Positions 23,903-37,283 are shown, counted from the first letter of the stretch. The stretch is 64,000 nucleotides of DNA from Nymphalis io (GCF_905147045.1 NC_065908.1:8308001-8372000); one strand, 5' to 3'. Numbers and translations: made by a program. Notes: a model not told the origin generated them from the sequence alone.

Positions 23903-26900
23903 TCATTTCGTCGGTGTTGTTTTTGCAGTCGTGGATTCACTATCAGACCGCGATACGAAGCCCGTGAAACCCGTGTTACCGTGAACAGTTACGCTGTGCT
24001 GAGGGCTGTTCGTGACGTTTTCCGTCTCCGAACGGCTAACATATCCGTTTTCTTCTCCGTCTGCATAATAATTGCTCTCAGAGGCTGGGTAATAGTTGTT
24101 GCCGCCATCTCCGACTCCCATCGCGTCGTCATTTATGATCTGAAAAGGATGGTGGATATACACAGGTACTTCTACAGGCACTCGGACTGGTACTTTAACG
24201 TGCACTTTCACTGGATACGGAACTTTTACGGGATAGGGAACTCTCTTTTCTACCGGATAAGGTCGTGGGACGTAGACCGGGACCCTTTTCTCAACTTCTA
24301 CTTTATGAGGAACCAGTACTTCGACAGGATACGGGACTTTTTTCTCAACTTTAACGGGGTAAGGGACTCTCTTCTCAACACGGTACGGTATCGGGTGCGG
24401 TATTTTTACCGGATAAGGTTGCGGATATGGTACCTTAACGTGAACATGTTTAATAACTTCAACGGGTTCTTTCACTTTTACTTCGACAGGATAGGGTACT
24501 TTCTTTTCAACAGGATAAGGTTGAGGTATGAAAACTTTAACCGGTACAGGATAAGGGACTTTTGTTTCGACTTTCACGGGTACGGGAACCCGTTTTTCTA
24601 CAGCGTATGGGACTTTGACTGGATAAGGCACTCTTTTTTCCACTTGCACAGCAACAGGTTGTGGTACTTTAACTTCAACCTGTTTGAAAATCGGGACATG
24701 ATGGATTATAGCGTAAGGTTTGGGCACATATTCTTTCTCGACAACTTTCACAGGGACGGGGTGTGGAACTTTGACAGTTACGGGATATGGAACTTTTTTT
24801 TCTACTTGAACTGGATATGGTCTATCCACAACTTTTATCTTTTCCACGGGCACTGGTACTGGAACCTTCTTTTCTACTGGATATGGTTTTGGTACTTCGA
24901 CTTCAACTTTATACGGTACCTTGACTGGCTTTTCCACAGTTTTGATATAGCGATGGTGATGATGATGGTGGTGATGTTTAATCTTCGTTACTACTTTTTG
25001 TTGGTTCTGACTTCCTTCTGTTTGTTGGTCATCGTAACTTAATTGTTGTTGCGGATAAATTACTTTAGGATTATATTCTTGAGTAAATACGTAAGGATTC
25101 ATCTGTCGTTTTCTTTTACGAAAAAAAACCATCTTTTTACCCAGAGCATGCGGATTTTGTGATGATTGACCGACGGGAAATAATCCATAAGGTTGTAAAA
25201 ATACATCCGATCTTTTACTAATAGGTGTTTGAGGTTGTTTTTTCAATTTAGAGTAGTGAGAAGGTACAATCGGTACCCAATCATTGGGTTGTATTGATTC
25301 GAAGACTGGAGCTTTAGTGGGTTTTATTCTTGAAGTTCTGGTTACTCTGCGATAACCTCGAGTCGTAGCTTGAGAAGTCGTCGATGAAATCGGTGTTTCA
25401 GTAGCAGCATATCTTGGGCGTAGACGGCTTGCGGATGTAGCCAAATCAGTGCTATTAGTTGTGTTATTCTTTAATAACTTTTCGGACGTAAAGGAAATAT
25501 TTTGAGTAGAAGACGAGTTCATCTTCTCTGTAATCCTTTTTGGCCATATTCGCTTTGTTCGTAATATTCTTTGTGTGGTCGTAGGGGCGATTGTTGTAGA
25601 CGTCGATGTAGACAAATTAGCATCTTTTGGTGGCCTAACGAAATCTGTCCGTATTCCGTTAATAGTTTGAACTGGTAGACTGAATTTTGGACTTTTCGCT
25701 ACTAATGGGTTGCCGGTGGATGCAGCGAAGATAAGCGGTTGTCGCGTTGGCTTCGGATAGAATAGATTTCCTCTTTGTATTGGAATCACATTGGGGAATT
25801 TGTAGACTGAATTAGAAAGTTTCAATGGTTCTTTAGTGTATAAATGTAGAGGAGGGGCATGCATCTTTTTCATTGAATTATAAAAATGTTGGGGCATATC
25901 ATAGAAGAATTTTTTGTCTGAAATGAGATGTATAGGCGGTTTACTCGACGGTCTCAACTCTGGACTGTTAGTCTGATTTGCTTTCGCTAACTGGGTAGGT
26001 TGTATCGGTTTGTTGAGTTTCGGTCCTTCCACAATTGTCACCGCTTTGTTCTTCGTTTCCATGGCCATTTGATCCGCGCTATTGACATTTTGAGCGTTCA
26101 CGACACGTTCATTGACGACGATCGCTAACGCTGTGATCAGGAATGCCGTCTGAAATATAAATAAAAAATTAATATTTAAATTGAAAAATAAAGAAAAACG
26201 AGTAAGTTATCTTTATTATAGTTTAATTATAACCAAACTATAATTAAAATAATTAAATATGTAGCAAAATAATATTGAATATTTCAAAAATATTTGTGTT
26301 CATGAGAAAATTACCAATTTTAATCACTTTTTACAATTACTTTTACTTCATAAATTATTATTAGAGCGTGAACATCTTTCTCACGCAAACCTTTTTTTCT
26401 GTCGAATAGTTTCATAGAATATTGTTAATTAACTATTTACAGCAACCGTAATTCGCTTGTTATCCCTTTTATGTACAGCAGCCTGCCTGATATCTACCCT
26501 TTTTTGGGAATGTTTTCAGTGATTGGTTGGTTCGTCTTCACCATAGTATTAACGCGCTTAATAAAAATCCCTTACTTAAGTGGCTACGATACGATTAAGT
26601 TATAGAACCACACGACAATATTTTATGACAATAAAAAAATAAAAATTAGTTAATGATACAGTGAATATCTTATAATTAATTACTTTATATTGTTAACTTG
26701 TACGAAAATTAGTGTTGAATTTTAAACCAAACGTCTGAATTAAATTATTTATAATATGTTTAGCACAATTGCTATACGATGTCATATTTCCGCCTCGATG
26801 TTTATTTTTATTACTTTACCTGAGTTGAGATAATCATCAAACTTATCTCCAGGTGTTATCACTGATATCACAATCACTAAAACGTCCATTTCACTGAAAC

Positions 26901-26969
26901 ACAATTTTCAAATTATCCCGCGTTTTGTATATTTTAACGAAGTGTTGTACCTACCGATAAGTGTTGCAT
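23903..26969 (-). CDS. Secreted Vajk-like cuticle protein with Pro-Val repeats
   Basis: Two exons: 26969-26955 (MQHLS) and 26149-23903, giving 753 residues. The splice restores a signal peptide (MQHLSTAFLITALAIVV, cleavage likely after ERVVNA). Residues ~25-390 are Ser/Thr/Pro-rich and basic. A run of eight His sits near residue 395, followed by about 260 residues of a degenerate repeat of the type PYPVEKKVPYPVKV, with many KVPV, VPHPV and PQPYPV variants. The tail is Ser/Asn/Thr-rich. A signal peptide plus His tract plus PV/VEKKVPYPV repeats is the pattern of insect Vajk-type extracellular cuticle proteins, so a structural role in cuticle is inferred. The short first exon ending a few residues into the signal peptide is typical of insect cuticle genes. 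The 426-residue open frame on the opposite strand is a composition shadow. Another repetitive extracellular matrix protein remains possible. Confidence 0.75.
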
Positions 26970-27038
26970 AGTGTGTGGCGATGTCGATAGCAGACATGTA
27001 AGTATACGTAATGATGCGAGCTCGGAAGCGCTGCACAC

Positions 27039-27045
27039 TTTTATA
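27039..27045 (-). promoter_or_regulatory. TATA box of the Vajk-like gene
   Basis: Minus-strand TATAAAA about 70 bases upstream of the start codon at 26969, which places transcription start near 27010-27015. The position fits a strongly and stage-specifically expressed cuticle gene. The start site itself is inferred. Confidence 0.7.
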
Positions 27046-27059
27046 GCATTCATGTAACT

Positions 27060-28381
27060 TTCTCTGCCAATGCCAATATCAACTACATTATAAATATTTC
27101 TATACTATATCGTAAAAATAGGTCAGAATTATGATATTACTGAAGTACTAAAAGTTTTTAATATATGTTTTGTTAATCCAATTTAACATTGGCCAGTGGC
27201 TATGCAGCCAACGCAGTACTTCATATTATACATATTATATTTTTCGGTGTGGTAATTTGGCCCAACTAGTGCTTAAGAGATCTACAACATGACAAATTTT
27301 AGTTTAATTTTAAGATACTTAGACCAAATGTTTATTAAATTGCTTTCGCGATGTATTTTATTCATTTTTTTTATATTTTATACGGGATTTAAATTCCATC
27401 AACACTTATCTGTTATTTTGCCCAACGTTTCAACAGAATTGACATATCGTGGTCACGACTCACGAACGGTTAGTCATACATAACAATATAACATAAAGGT
27501 ACGTTTGCAGTTAACATCCGAATATCCTTGCTAGTAATATAAATGCGAAATGCAAGTTTGTTTGTTTAAAATACTTTCATGTCAACGGATCATTACAAAA
27601 TTTTGCATATACGCTATCACCTACCCCTTATACGCGGGCGAATACTAATAATATATAAAATTGTTAATAGAAATTAAACCAATAATACAATTTTCTTAAA
27701 AATCTTTATTGAAAAAAAAAGTTATCTATGAATAGACTAAAGGCACAGTTTGGCGAGCAGCTGTACTTCCTATTTCCGTTCTTCCGCAAATAACTCTAAT
27801 AATAAAATTGGATTATACTTACGTAACCATGCTAACACGTGCACGCAAACGCGAATGTGTTTTCATATTTCCCACACGAAAGGGAAAAACAAGCATCTAT
27901 AATTCTATAGGCACTTACTGAGACTAGAATTGCATCCTTCCGTATTCCCTATACAAGTTTCTATCGATCGAATTTAGGAAACTGGGTCTTAAAAAAACTT
28001 ATAGATACATATTAATGACATTATAATAATAATAAAATTACGATTCATAATAATTTGATTTTTTTTAGCTTTTAGTTGTGCCAACACAGTGTACATGGTA
28101 TTTCTCTAATGTAAGGCCCCAGGCACTTTGACATTTGAGGCCCTCCCTTCCAAAGCGGGTTATCTAAAATTATATTATATTTGGCTAGAAGGGGTGGGGC
28201 TAGGTCGGGGACTTGTAGGCCTAGATATAAATCCAGGGCTGATCTGAAGTCTCGTTAGCTAAACTATCGCAACTGTCTGTATGTAAATATAGGATATAAG
28301 AACAAAGTAAGTTTTTTTTTCTAGTATCAATATTTTGTAAACTTAACGTTAATATGTAAACGAAATAAAAAATAATGGTAT
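27060..28381. other. Intergenic between Vajk-like gene and Zw10
   Basis: No supported exon. 27520-27645 resembles a fragment of the Helitron-type repeats seen near 4.1 and 10.4 kb ('acgcgggcgaatacta'). 28070-28260 is a locally GC-richer stretch (aggccctcccttccaaag) that looks like mobile DNA but could not be assigned. Confidence 0.4.
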
Positions 28382-31352
28382 TTATTGTATTTCTTTTAAT
28401 ATCTTTAGTCTGTATTTATCATCAGGGAACCTCATTTTGATAATAAGCCTTATATCTTCGCAAGCATAACTCTGAGACAATTCCTTGTCTTTATGCCAAA
28501 GATCAGCAATTTCTAGCATCTGCGCTTTTAACAACTGTGGCATCTTTATGAACTTGTTCCAGATGTTGATCTTGTTTTCAAGCTTGATGGGACCCTGTAA
28601 ACATTTTATTCTATATTTAATTTATATTACTTCTTCTGTGCTGAATTTTACTCTATAGGACAAGATAAAACACCTTACCTACATATTCCTTGAAATTTGA
28701 AAATAGCCCTGCGGTATTAAAAATAGGTAACAGAACACGAAAATGCATTTCTAATATATAACGCCGATTTTCAAGCAGATTAAGTCACGGGCACCAGCTG
28801 GTTAATTTGGACTTTAAAATTAGTTGGAAGATAAAAAAAAGTAGTTCATATATCATGATAGTATATAAAAATTATTACCTCAAATAAAGTTATAACTTCC
28901 GACATTGTATCTTCAAACCTCACTGCCAGCATGTACACTAAATCCTCACAAATAGGTTTGCAGTCAGCAAATATTCTATCGAGCATAGATTGACATAAAG
29001 CTAATATAAGTGTGCACATGGACAGCTCATACATGCGGCTGGGAAGAACATTGTACCACATAGCTTTCAACTCTTGCATTAGTGTAACGGCATAGTTAAC
29101 AGCACAATCAAATGTTTCATATGATTCATATGTCCATGGTAGTTCTGAAATAATAGAAACAATGAAAAATATTGATATAAAAGAGAAGGAAGTAAAATAG
29201 ACCTGTAACAACAAACTTATTGTCTTAGCATATAATTGTATTTCTTTCTATAATAAAATTTCATATACCAAATACCGCTAATTAAATTTAAAGCTAATGT
29301 TAAAAAAGATATTACTAAATACAATACAAGACTATAAGGGTATGTAATATAACAAAATCTAGTATCAAACTGTACTAACTTCGATTCTCATAACTTAAGT
29401 GAATATTTTCTGAATATATTATATATATTCTCCTGAGATCTTGAGTCTCCTGAGATCTTGAGTTGACTTAAGTATATTAGTAAAAGCTCTAAGGGCTTAC
29501 CATTTGCTTCAATTTTCTGTGTTATAACATTTTTCTGAAATTGTAAGAAGAGGGACATTTTCTCTAAACCCAGCACTCTTAGGTCTTGTATACATTCTAG
29601 AAGAGTTGTGTTTAAGAGATCAGCTAACGGGGCTGGCATGGTGATATTCCACGGTGGACCAACAAGACTATGTGCTAAGTAAAAGCAGTTATTGAAAAAC
29701 AGAGCTGAAAATTATAGAAAAATGTTGTAATATAACTCATTATTTGTTTCAATAGTGCAAACAAACTAAAATTTAAGAAAAAACAGCTATATGTAACATA
29801 TATAGTGATATTATCTAACTATAAAGAACAATTATTTCTTACCAATATCTAAAGGACAGCATTCTAAATTGACTTTAAATTTCTTGGGTACTATGCATTG
29901 GTACATGACTGCTATGTCTTTTATGTACATAACCAATTGATTGCTATACTTATCTGGGAGTTTCACACTTTCTTCTAAATGTTCCACGATCAATGACATG
30001 ATTTGTTTAACATTCTGAGATATCACACCTTTTGGCAAAAAGAGAGGATTGTGTAGGTCATATGCAACCTCTTTTTGTGTAACATCTAATATAGAGACAT
30101 TTTCAATTTCATTATTAGTACCTACAGTCATTGTACCATGAGATAGACTATTGTTTAACATTGTACGAACATCAGACAACAACTTATCACATTTTTTATT
30201 ATATAAAATGCATTCAGTATCATTTATGAATTTGTTAAGCGGGGATTCACTTGCTTCAACAAATTTTAGTTCAATTAAGAATTTATTGAATGAATCCAAT
30301 TCTATCACAATATTTTTGTAATTTTCATAGCTACTATCACATGATGGCAAATTATTTCTAATGCAGTTGTCAATTATTTTATTGAAAAATTGATCTTGAA
30401 TACAATCAGCAAATACCTCGATAAAAGTTTTTTCAGCTTCCATCTGAGTACCTAAAGTTGATTGGAGGAACTCAAATATTGCCGTTAAATTGTTAAATAT
30501 TGTTTGGAAGTTTGGTTTATTTCTTTCATTCAGATCAATCTTAATATTGAACACCAATGCGCCAATTGGGTCTTCAGTGAATATTTCACAGTTGTACTTG
30601 ATGACATTGTGCAACAATTTATCTATAAAGAAATGAGAAAATTCACCAAGTTCTGCATTCATTCTCTCAGTCACATATAAGGATTTTAAAATTTTCTGTA
30701 ATAGGTGTGGGTCACACTGTAGTACTGAAAGTGAATATATTACACAATTTACCCCCTTTTTTTCTGACCAAGTGAATATATCTTCCCATTCAATGCTCAA
30801 CTGAGCTGTGTATATCGCTAACTGGGTCTCAGCTTGAGCAGTTAAATTAGTTAGTGCCTTGTTTCCGTTCCCTTCGAATTTAAGGTCGCGCAATTTACTT
30901 TGCAATTCTTTGATACTTAGTATAGCTTCAGTGTAATTAAATCTACCGAATTCATGATTTCCTTTATCTAATATCCATTTCCCTTCAGCAACAATACAAA
31001 GATCGTAGAAATTATTAAATGATTTTTCTAATTTCTTACGGTTATTGTTAAAATCTTCAATTACTGTATCTTTATTCTCGAACTTGTCATCAAATAATGT
31101 GACCTCTTGTTTGAATTTCGAATAGTCGGAAAGTATGTTCGCTTTTCGGTTTTTGTAATTTAATTGTTCCAAACTTTTTGTGGGGGTAAAATGTAAGTAT
31201 GTATCGATGAAATTTTGTTGTAGTGACCAGGATAGCATTTGCACTCTTTCAGTAAGATCTTTTAATTTCGGCACTAGCTCATCTAGATATTTTTTTATAT
31301 CTTTTGTAGTAGCTTTGTCAGCTTCCAATAGAACAGCACTTAATAAACTCAT
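28382..31352 (-). CDS. Zw10: Zw10 kinetochore / ER-tethering protein (4 exons)
   Basis: Exons in transcript order: 31352-29843, 29704-29501, 29144-28879, 28594-28382. All have GT-AG junctions and keep frame, giving 730 residues (family about 720-780). Exon 1 is the long helical N-terminal part. Exons 2-4 carry the conserved C-terminal half: FFNNCFYLAHSLVGPPWN, APLADLLNTTLLECIQDLRV, AVTLMQELKAMWYNVLPSRM and MPQLLKAQMLEIADLWHKD. Zw10 is known as a subunit of the RZZ complex, which recruits dynein and Mad1-Mad2 to kinetochores, and of the NRZ tethering complex for Golgi-to-ER vesicles. I chose the ATG of MSLLSAVLLEADK at 31352; the upstream in-frame extension lacks an ATG. An AATAAA overlaps the stop codon (28380-28385 region). 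Confidence 0.9.
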
Positions 31353-31712
31353 TATGTTTACAAAAAAGTAAATAACTAATAATAAATGCAATGAAAATAT
31401 CAAAATGATTGCTATATTATATGAATTTTACTTTTAAACTCTCGAAAGTTATTTTGAAAATCAGTTCAAACTTCAAATTTAAACATTTGAAATTTGACAG
31501 TTGGCAGTTTTCACAGATAAAATAAAATTTCTAAACTATGTTTCAATTTTAAAATCAAGCGTTAGGTTAATTTTTATGTAGTACCTAAAACTACCTTAAA
31601 TTTAAATAAGTTATTTTTATCCAGATTTAAAATTTAAGCAGCAACATCATTATATTTATAAAATATTATTTTTTTAACATAGTCACCTTTAGCAATTTTG
31701 GGTTGCTAAGGT
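31353..31712. promoter_or_regulatory. Shared divergent promoter region
   Basis: The Zw10 start (31352, minus) and the coiled-coil gene start (31713, plus) are only 360 bases apart and face away from each other, which suggests a bidirectional promoter. No TATA box is evident at the expected distances, in line with housekeeping-type promoters. Shared regulation is inferred. Confidence 0.5.
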
Positions 31713-32981
31713 ATGTTGAATCAATTATACGATTCGAAAGGTGTATTTTTAATTGAACCCCATTTATTTCATTTAAAGGATTTTCTATATAATTTATTGG
31801 ATATTAAAATGAACGATCACGAAATTGAGAATTTGAAAACAGAATTAGACCACGAAAAGACATGCAGGTACTTAGTAAATATTGTTAGCTTTGTTTTGTT
31901 TTTAATATCTCAAAGTTATGTAAGTTCTATTATCAATACTGATTTCATTTTTAGAGAATCTGCTGCTTGGCAGAATGGAGAATTAGAAAAGCAAATTGTC
32001 TGTATGCAAGAAGAATTGCGTAAAGGAGAATATCCATGGGATTCCGATAACGATTTACAAAAAGAGAGTATAAAACACAAGCATTTATTAGAAGCTATAG
32101 ATGCTTTGAAACAACAGCTGCTTGTTTTAAAAGAAAAAATTAAGGGTGCCAGAATTTGTGGACTAGGTAAAAACCATCACTTCTATATTATTATATTTTA
32201 TAATATTATATGTTTACTTTTTTAATATTTTCCGTGATACTATTTATATTATTAATTTATACATTTGCAGATTGCAAGTTAAAACATGACGATTTAAACA
32301 TTAATTTGGATATTCTTACTCCAGTAAGTATTTTTGTCCGAATGAATAATATTTTTTTATTTGTCACATATACTATTTTTTTATTTTTTTGGCAGGCTGA
32401 ATTACTGCGCACTGTTAAACGTTTCGAGAGACTTAAAACCGATTTGATAAGTACACTACGAAGCAGGGAATGGCGTTTGGATTCCGAATCAAAGGTTAAA
32501 TTATTAAATGATTAATTATTACACCGAGGACATATCTGATAAATTTAAATGCATATTTTTTTCTATTCGTAGTTGTTTGTACGGGTCAATGATCAAAGGA
32601 CTTATTTACAAAATGAACTAATGATATGCCACAATAATATCATGCGTCTTCAGAAGAATGGAACATACTGGCAGTAAGTAAAAAATAATATTATATACAT
32701 TTTTATTTATAACTATTATATATATAATTCTTTATAATTGATTATAACAGTTACCAGAAGTTATTCTTGCTATATAAAAATATTTTATTGAATATATATA
32801 TATTAATTTTAATAAGTATAATATTTTAATGAATATAAAATATATTTGGAACTTTGTATACAGTATTCGTATGTGTTTCAGGACTATTCCTCGCAGAAAC
32901 GACGAGAGGGTTTTGGATCCAAAGCGAGGCCCTATAAAGAAAATATTTGGTAACGAACGATTGCCGCCTATTGTTACTTAA
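31713..32981 (+). CDS. Small coiled-coil protein of unknown function (6 exons)
   Basis: Exons: 31713-31867, 31955-32166, 32271-32323, 32396-32494, 32573-32673, 32882-32981; in frame throughout, 239 residues. Donor 4 (AAAG|GTTAAA) is weak. The sequence is mostly charged helix with heptad-like stretches (IENLKTELDHEK, AAWQNGELEKQIVCMQEELR, LLEAIDALKQQLLVLKEKI, AELLRTVKRFERLKTDLIST). It ends in a basic tail with PKRGPIKKIFGNERLPPIVT. There is no signal peptide or membrane segment. I do not recognise the family. The first ATG sits in a donor-like context (TAAG|GTATGT), so the true start could be Met33 at 31809 (AAAATGAACG), giving 207 residues. AATAAA motifs follow within ~140 bases of the stop. 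Confidence 0.75.
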
Positions 32982-33302
32982 TATAAACGTTTAATTATCT
33001 AATTAAATGACCATTATACTACCTACACTTCATAGTTGACTTATATTAAGTTTCTGCACAGCTTGGTCCTTTGAGCCGGATAAAATAAATTATATCACTA
33101 ATAATAAAGTCCAATAAATATTCACAATAGCATAAAACCTTCTTTTTTTCAAAAGTCTATTTAATGTTTACTTTTATTTAAAATATATTAAACAAAAAAA
33201 AATAGTTATAATATATTAAAACGGAGCTTTAATTAAGCGCATGTTTTTAACAAAAACTTCATTAAAGTAAATTTTATTTATTAGAATATTTATATATGAA
33301 GT

Positions 33303-36300
33303 TTAATGCCTTCTTTGTCTTGTCCGATGCTCGACGGATGCACCGAGGTAGCCTTCGCCATTCTCGTCTTCATAAAAATATGGATTACGAAACGACGTCG
33401 CTGTAAAAATATGTTTGCTTAATAGAATAATAATCATTGTGTGTATATTTAACTATCTATTTACAATGATGTAATTTATCTAATTGCGATAAATAATATG
33501 AGAACATATAGCAAGTATCTCACGTGGCACGCAGTGATGTCGGTCGCGGTGAAGGCGCAGATGTGCGGGACACGCACACACATAACCACCCGCCGCGTTC
33601 ACACACGCGAACTCACACGCGTGTGTATCCTGCGCACACTCGTTCACGTCTGCGTACATGTAAAGTTTTCATTTATTTTCAGTTATTTTATTAGATATTA
33701 AACCTTGTAAAACTAGTTTTTTTTTTTTTATATAGAATAGGAAAGCGGACGAGCATATGGGCCACCTGATGGTAAGTAGTCACCAACGCTCTTAGACATT
33801 GGCATTGTAAGAAATGTCAACCATCGCTTACAAATCCAATGCGCCACCAACCTTGGGAACTAAGATTTTATGTCCCTTGTGCCTGTAATTACACTGTATA
33901 TAATAGTTGTACATACATTTCTTTTTAAAATATATCAACACAGATTCCCCTACTATATCTTTCTAGGATTAATCAGAAAATGACGATAATATAATATAAT
34001 AATAATATTTATAATAATTTTATCAAGCTGTGCCAATCATTGAGAGGATATGCCATTGTCACGCTTAGTGTACATTCTCGGGACGCCTTCGGGACGGAAT
34101 GAAATAGGGTGGTGATATTCGTCGCCGTCGCCACACGGCAAGAGTTCATGTGTTTGTTTAAATGCACCCATCTTAGGATATGTCATAATTATTATAAAAT
34201 AACAATACCTAAGCACCGTTGTCCTGCTCCCAGAGAGTAGTATCCCGGTGGACACGAGCAGCGATATCCACCCGGTAGGTTGGTACAAACTTGTGTCGGG
34301 TGACAGTGATTGGTGTTAAAAACGCACTCGTCGATATCTAATTAAAATATATATTAATTTATTTGCTGATTATATATAATATAAGGCAACTGATTTTGTG
34401 TAATAAAAAACGTAATTTGTGTCATGTCAGAATGCTAGGCAAATCCTTTTAAAGAGAAGGTTTTGAACTAAACCACAAAGTGCTTCATTGTGGATTAGTG
34501 GCAGATTGTGATTTTGGTAATTTAATTCGATACATATAGGGCGCCAATTATACTAACAAATTGACAATTTATCATAATCGAATCGAAGCGTAATCGGTGC
34601 CGTTTATCCATTTTCTTGTGTGCCTAGTGTGTTTTTTTTTACTTAATCGATGGAGTTGTCGTTAATTGCGTTTTATATGGTATTTCGATTATTGCCACTA
34701 GCGCTGTTTTCAATCCATATAAATCGCAGTCACCCTGTTCTATTGACACAATGATTCTGTTGAAGAAAGGCGATGGAGACGGCATAAAAAAGCCTTTTGT
34801 CGACATGGCATAGGAGTTTCTCTTACCACAGAGGTGCGCAATAGACGTTAAACATAAAAGTATACGGAAAAGAAAATACCCGACATGAGAAGGACTGGCA
34901 ACACGCTGAAGTGTTTTTTCGTAATTGTTTACGATTTTTGATACAATAGATATTATACGATATAAGTGTCACTTCACAGGTGAGAATTGATCGTGAATAC
35001 TGTTCTAGTCAATTTTAAGATAGGTACGTGTATTTGTATAGTGTTAGTCTTACCTTCACAAATCCTATTCTCGGAAGTGTACACGTAGCCGGGCTCGCAG
35101 GGACCTTGCTCGCTTTGGTCCAAATTTTCTGTGACGTTCACATCGTAGTAAGCCTTTTGTTTTGATTCTGGGAGAATATTTCTTCTGATTAAATTTTATT
35201 TGTTCTAAGTTAATGCAAGATATATAAAACCCAATCATTTCTTTTAAAAATGCAATCGAGATGCTTTTAGAAAATCTAGTAACAAAGTTTCTTACTTCTT
35301 ACAAATAATTTAATGAAATTAGATGAGCTATATAGCCGAGATGGCCCTGTGGTAAGAACGCGTTAATCTTAACCGATGATCGTGGGTTCAAACCCGGGCA
35401 AGCACCACTGAATTTTCATGTGCTTAATTTGTGATTATAATTCATCTCGTGCTTTACGGTGAAGGAAAACATCGTGAGGAAACCTGCGTGTGTCTAATTT
35501 CACTGAAATTCTGCCACATGTGAATTCTACCAACCCGCATTGGAGCAGCGTGGTGGAATAAGCTCCAAACCTTCTCCTCAAAAAGAGGAGAGGAGGCCTT
35601 TAGCCCAGCAGTGGGACATTCACAGGCTGTTACGGTACGGTTACGGTAGATGAGCTAATTCGATACAATCGTCATATATTTCTGACAGCATAGACACATT
35701 TCAAGCATAATACTTGTTAAACTATATTCAGTATTAATATAAGAACGTCCATATTCTAATTAAGTTAATATCAGATATCAAAGATTGTTAGTAGTTCTAG
35801 TAGAGGAAGTAGCTTGGTACTCTATTGCTCCACCTTAAAAGGTTAATAACTCAGTGTAAATTAAAGATGAAAGGTCAGAGGACATAACATTACCGATGGT
35901 ATTCGCGTCTGTCTTCCTAAAATAAATAAAATAAGGATTGAAAATATGTTTGTTACCAGGTGGAATGTAGAAATCATCATATCCTTCGGGTTGCGGTATA
36001 GGATCTGGATCCATTTCAAATGTCGCTTCAGGTATATAATCTGGATTCTATGTTGACACAAAAAATATAAAGGAAACACTTGTACAACGTTTTTAAAATA
36101 CATTTCAAATTACTGAATATTTTAAACAAGTTAACACTCACTATTTCTTCAACATCTTCTCCACTGCTGTGGATGTCAGTAATTTTTTCTCGGTTCACGC
36201 GGCACGACGGTAAACTGGGACACTTCCTGATCTAATTAAGTAAACATTGATTTCTTCGCATGCGCATAATAACAACTCGATGTCATAGCCTATACAATTC

Positions 36301-37283
36301 TCCAACCAAAAGATGAAAAGATGAAATTTTACACAGACCTTAGAAAAGTGTAGCAAGCCAACGATGTAAATATTGAAGCGTATAAATACGTACCTGAACG
36401 TTATCTCCGATGCAAGGCTCCTCACCCCTACAGCGGCGTGTTCGCGTCTGAGTGCCGACGCCGCAGCTGGCGGAACAGGTACTCCACCTGGACCAGTTAG
36501 ACCATCGTGCTGGTGTTTCCTCTTCCTAAAATAACCAAAATATGAAGAAATAAAACTATATTTAAAATGTAAAGCCATATGTTTTGTGGTTTAAGATTTA
36601 TTCACGAGGTACATACCTCACAAGACGGCATGTGGCATTTTCTCCTATCATTGGTTACACCCTTACACGCTGATTCGTCCAAAATAATTTTATCTGGTTG
36701 GCTGATTTTATCTAGACAGATATTTTTATGAACATTTTTTATTTATTTATTTCAAGACATTATATTATGATTTGTAAAACATGCAAATATTGACCTCAAT
36801 TTGGTTTAGTGTTGCGGCGTTCTTGTTACTAGAAGATAAGGACGTAACGTGTCTTACGTTTGTGCGGGCATCATATTATTTCTTTATGACATAACTCCGG
36901 TAAATATAAGCCAGAGAGAGAGACAATTTCTAGGGAATTTTTGAAATATTTCATGAAAATGTTCTGATGAAATAATAAATATTGGCTTAAATAGCAGTAG
37001 GACCGATACTAAAAAATGTTTTTGATTTTGGCGGTTATTTTCTTGGATACATTAAATTGTGTAACTCTTCCTGTCTGTTCTCCCAAGAGTCATTTCTTGG
37101 ATAAAAGTGGATTATATACTGCAATGAAGGTTAAATATATATATTGGTTCTGTTTTTTAATTAAAAACTCACCGATAATATTATTTTCATCATCGATGTA
37201 CTGGCATCGACGAGCACGGTTCTGATAGCCGAGCCCACATGTCACGTTGCAGTAACTCCATTGTGACCATAAACTCCATTTTC
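33303..37283 (-). CDS. Hemicentin-like gene, TSP1-EGF-tail block (8 exons)
   Basis: Exons in transcript order: 37283-37173, 36711-36617, 36525-36394, 36231-36142, 36047-35957, 35167-35054, 34337-34209, 33400-33303. TSP1 repeat 1 is GKWSLWSQWSYCNVTCGLGY with RRC, completed by RRKCHMPSC in the next exon. Repeat 2 is RWSNWSRWSTCSASCGVGTQ, completed by IRKCPSLPSC; both have the WxxW and CxxxCG motifs. Exon 35957-36047 is an acidic linker (EMDPDPIPQPEGYDD). Exon 34209-34337 is a six-cysteine cbEGF (DIDECVFNTNHC to GYRCSCPPGYY). The last exon encodes a charged tail ending RTRQRRH and stop. An AATAAA (minus, 33273-33278) lies about 25 bases past the stop and is the probable poly(A) signal. Confidence 0.85.

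Noticed and set aside
23762..25042. 426-codon plus-strand ORF
   Set aside because: It is the exact complement of the Vajk-like repeat domain. It has an odd Tyr/Phe/Arg composition, no recognisable domain and no signal peptide, and the sense strand has a full gene model with a TATA box and signal peptide.
34037..34288. Extra hemicentin exon after the EGF domain
   Set aside because: The 83-codon frame is not the EGF frame. Phase-1 joining at the only visible AG gives an early stop, whereas 34209 joins cleanly to the last exon at 33400.
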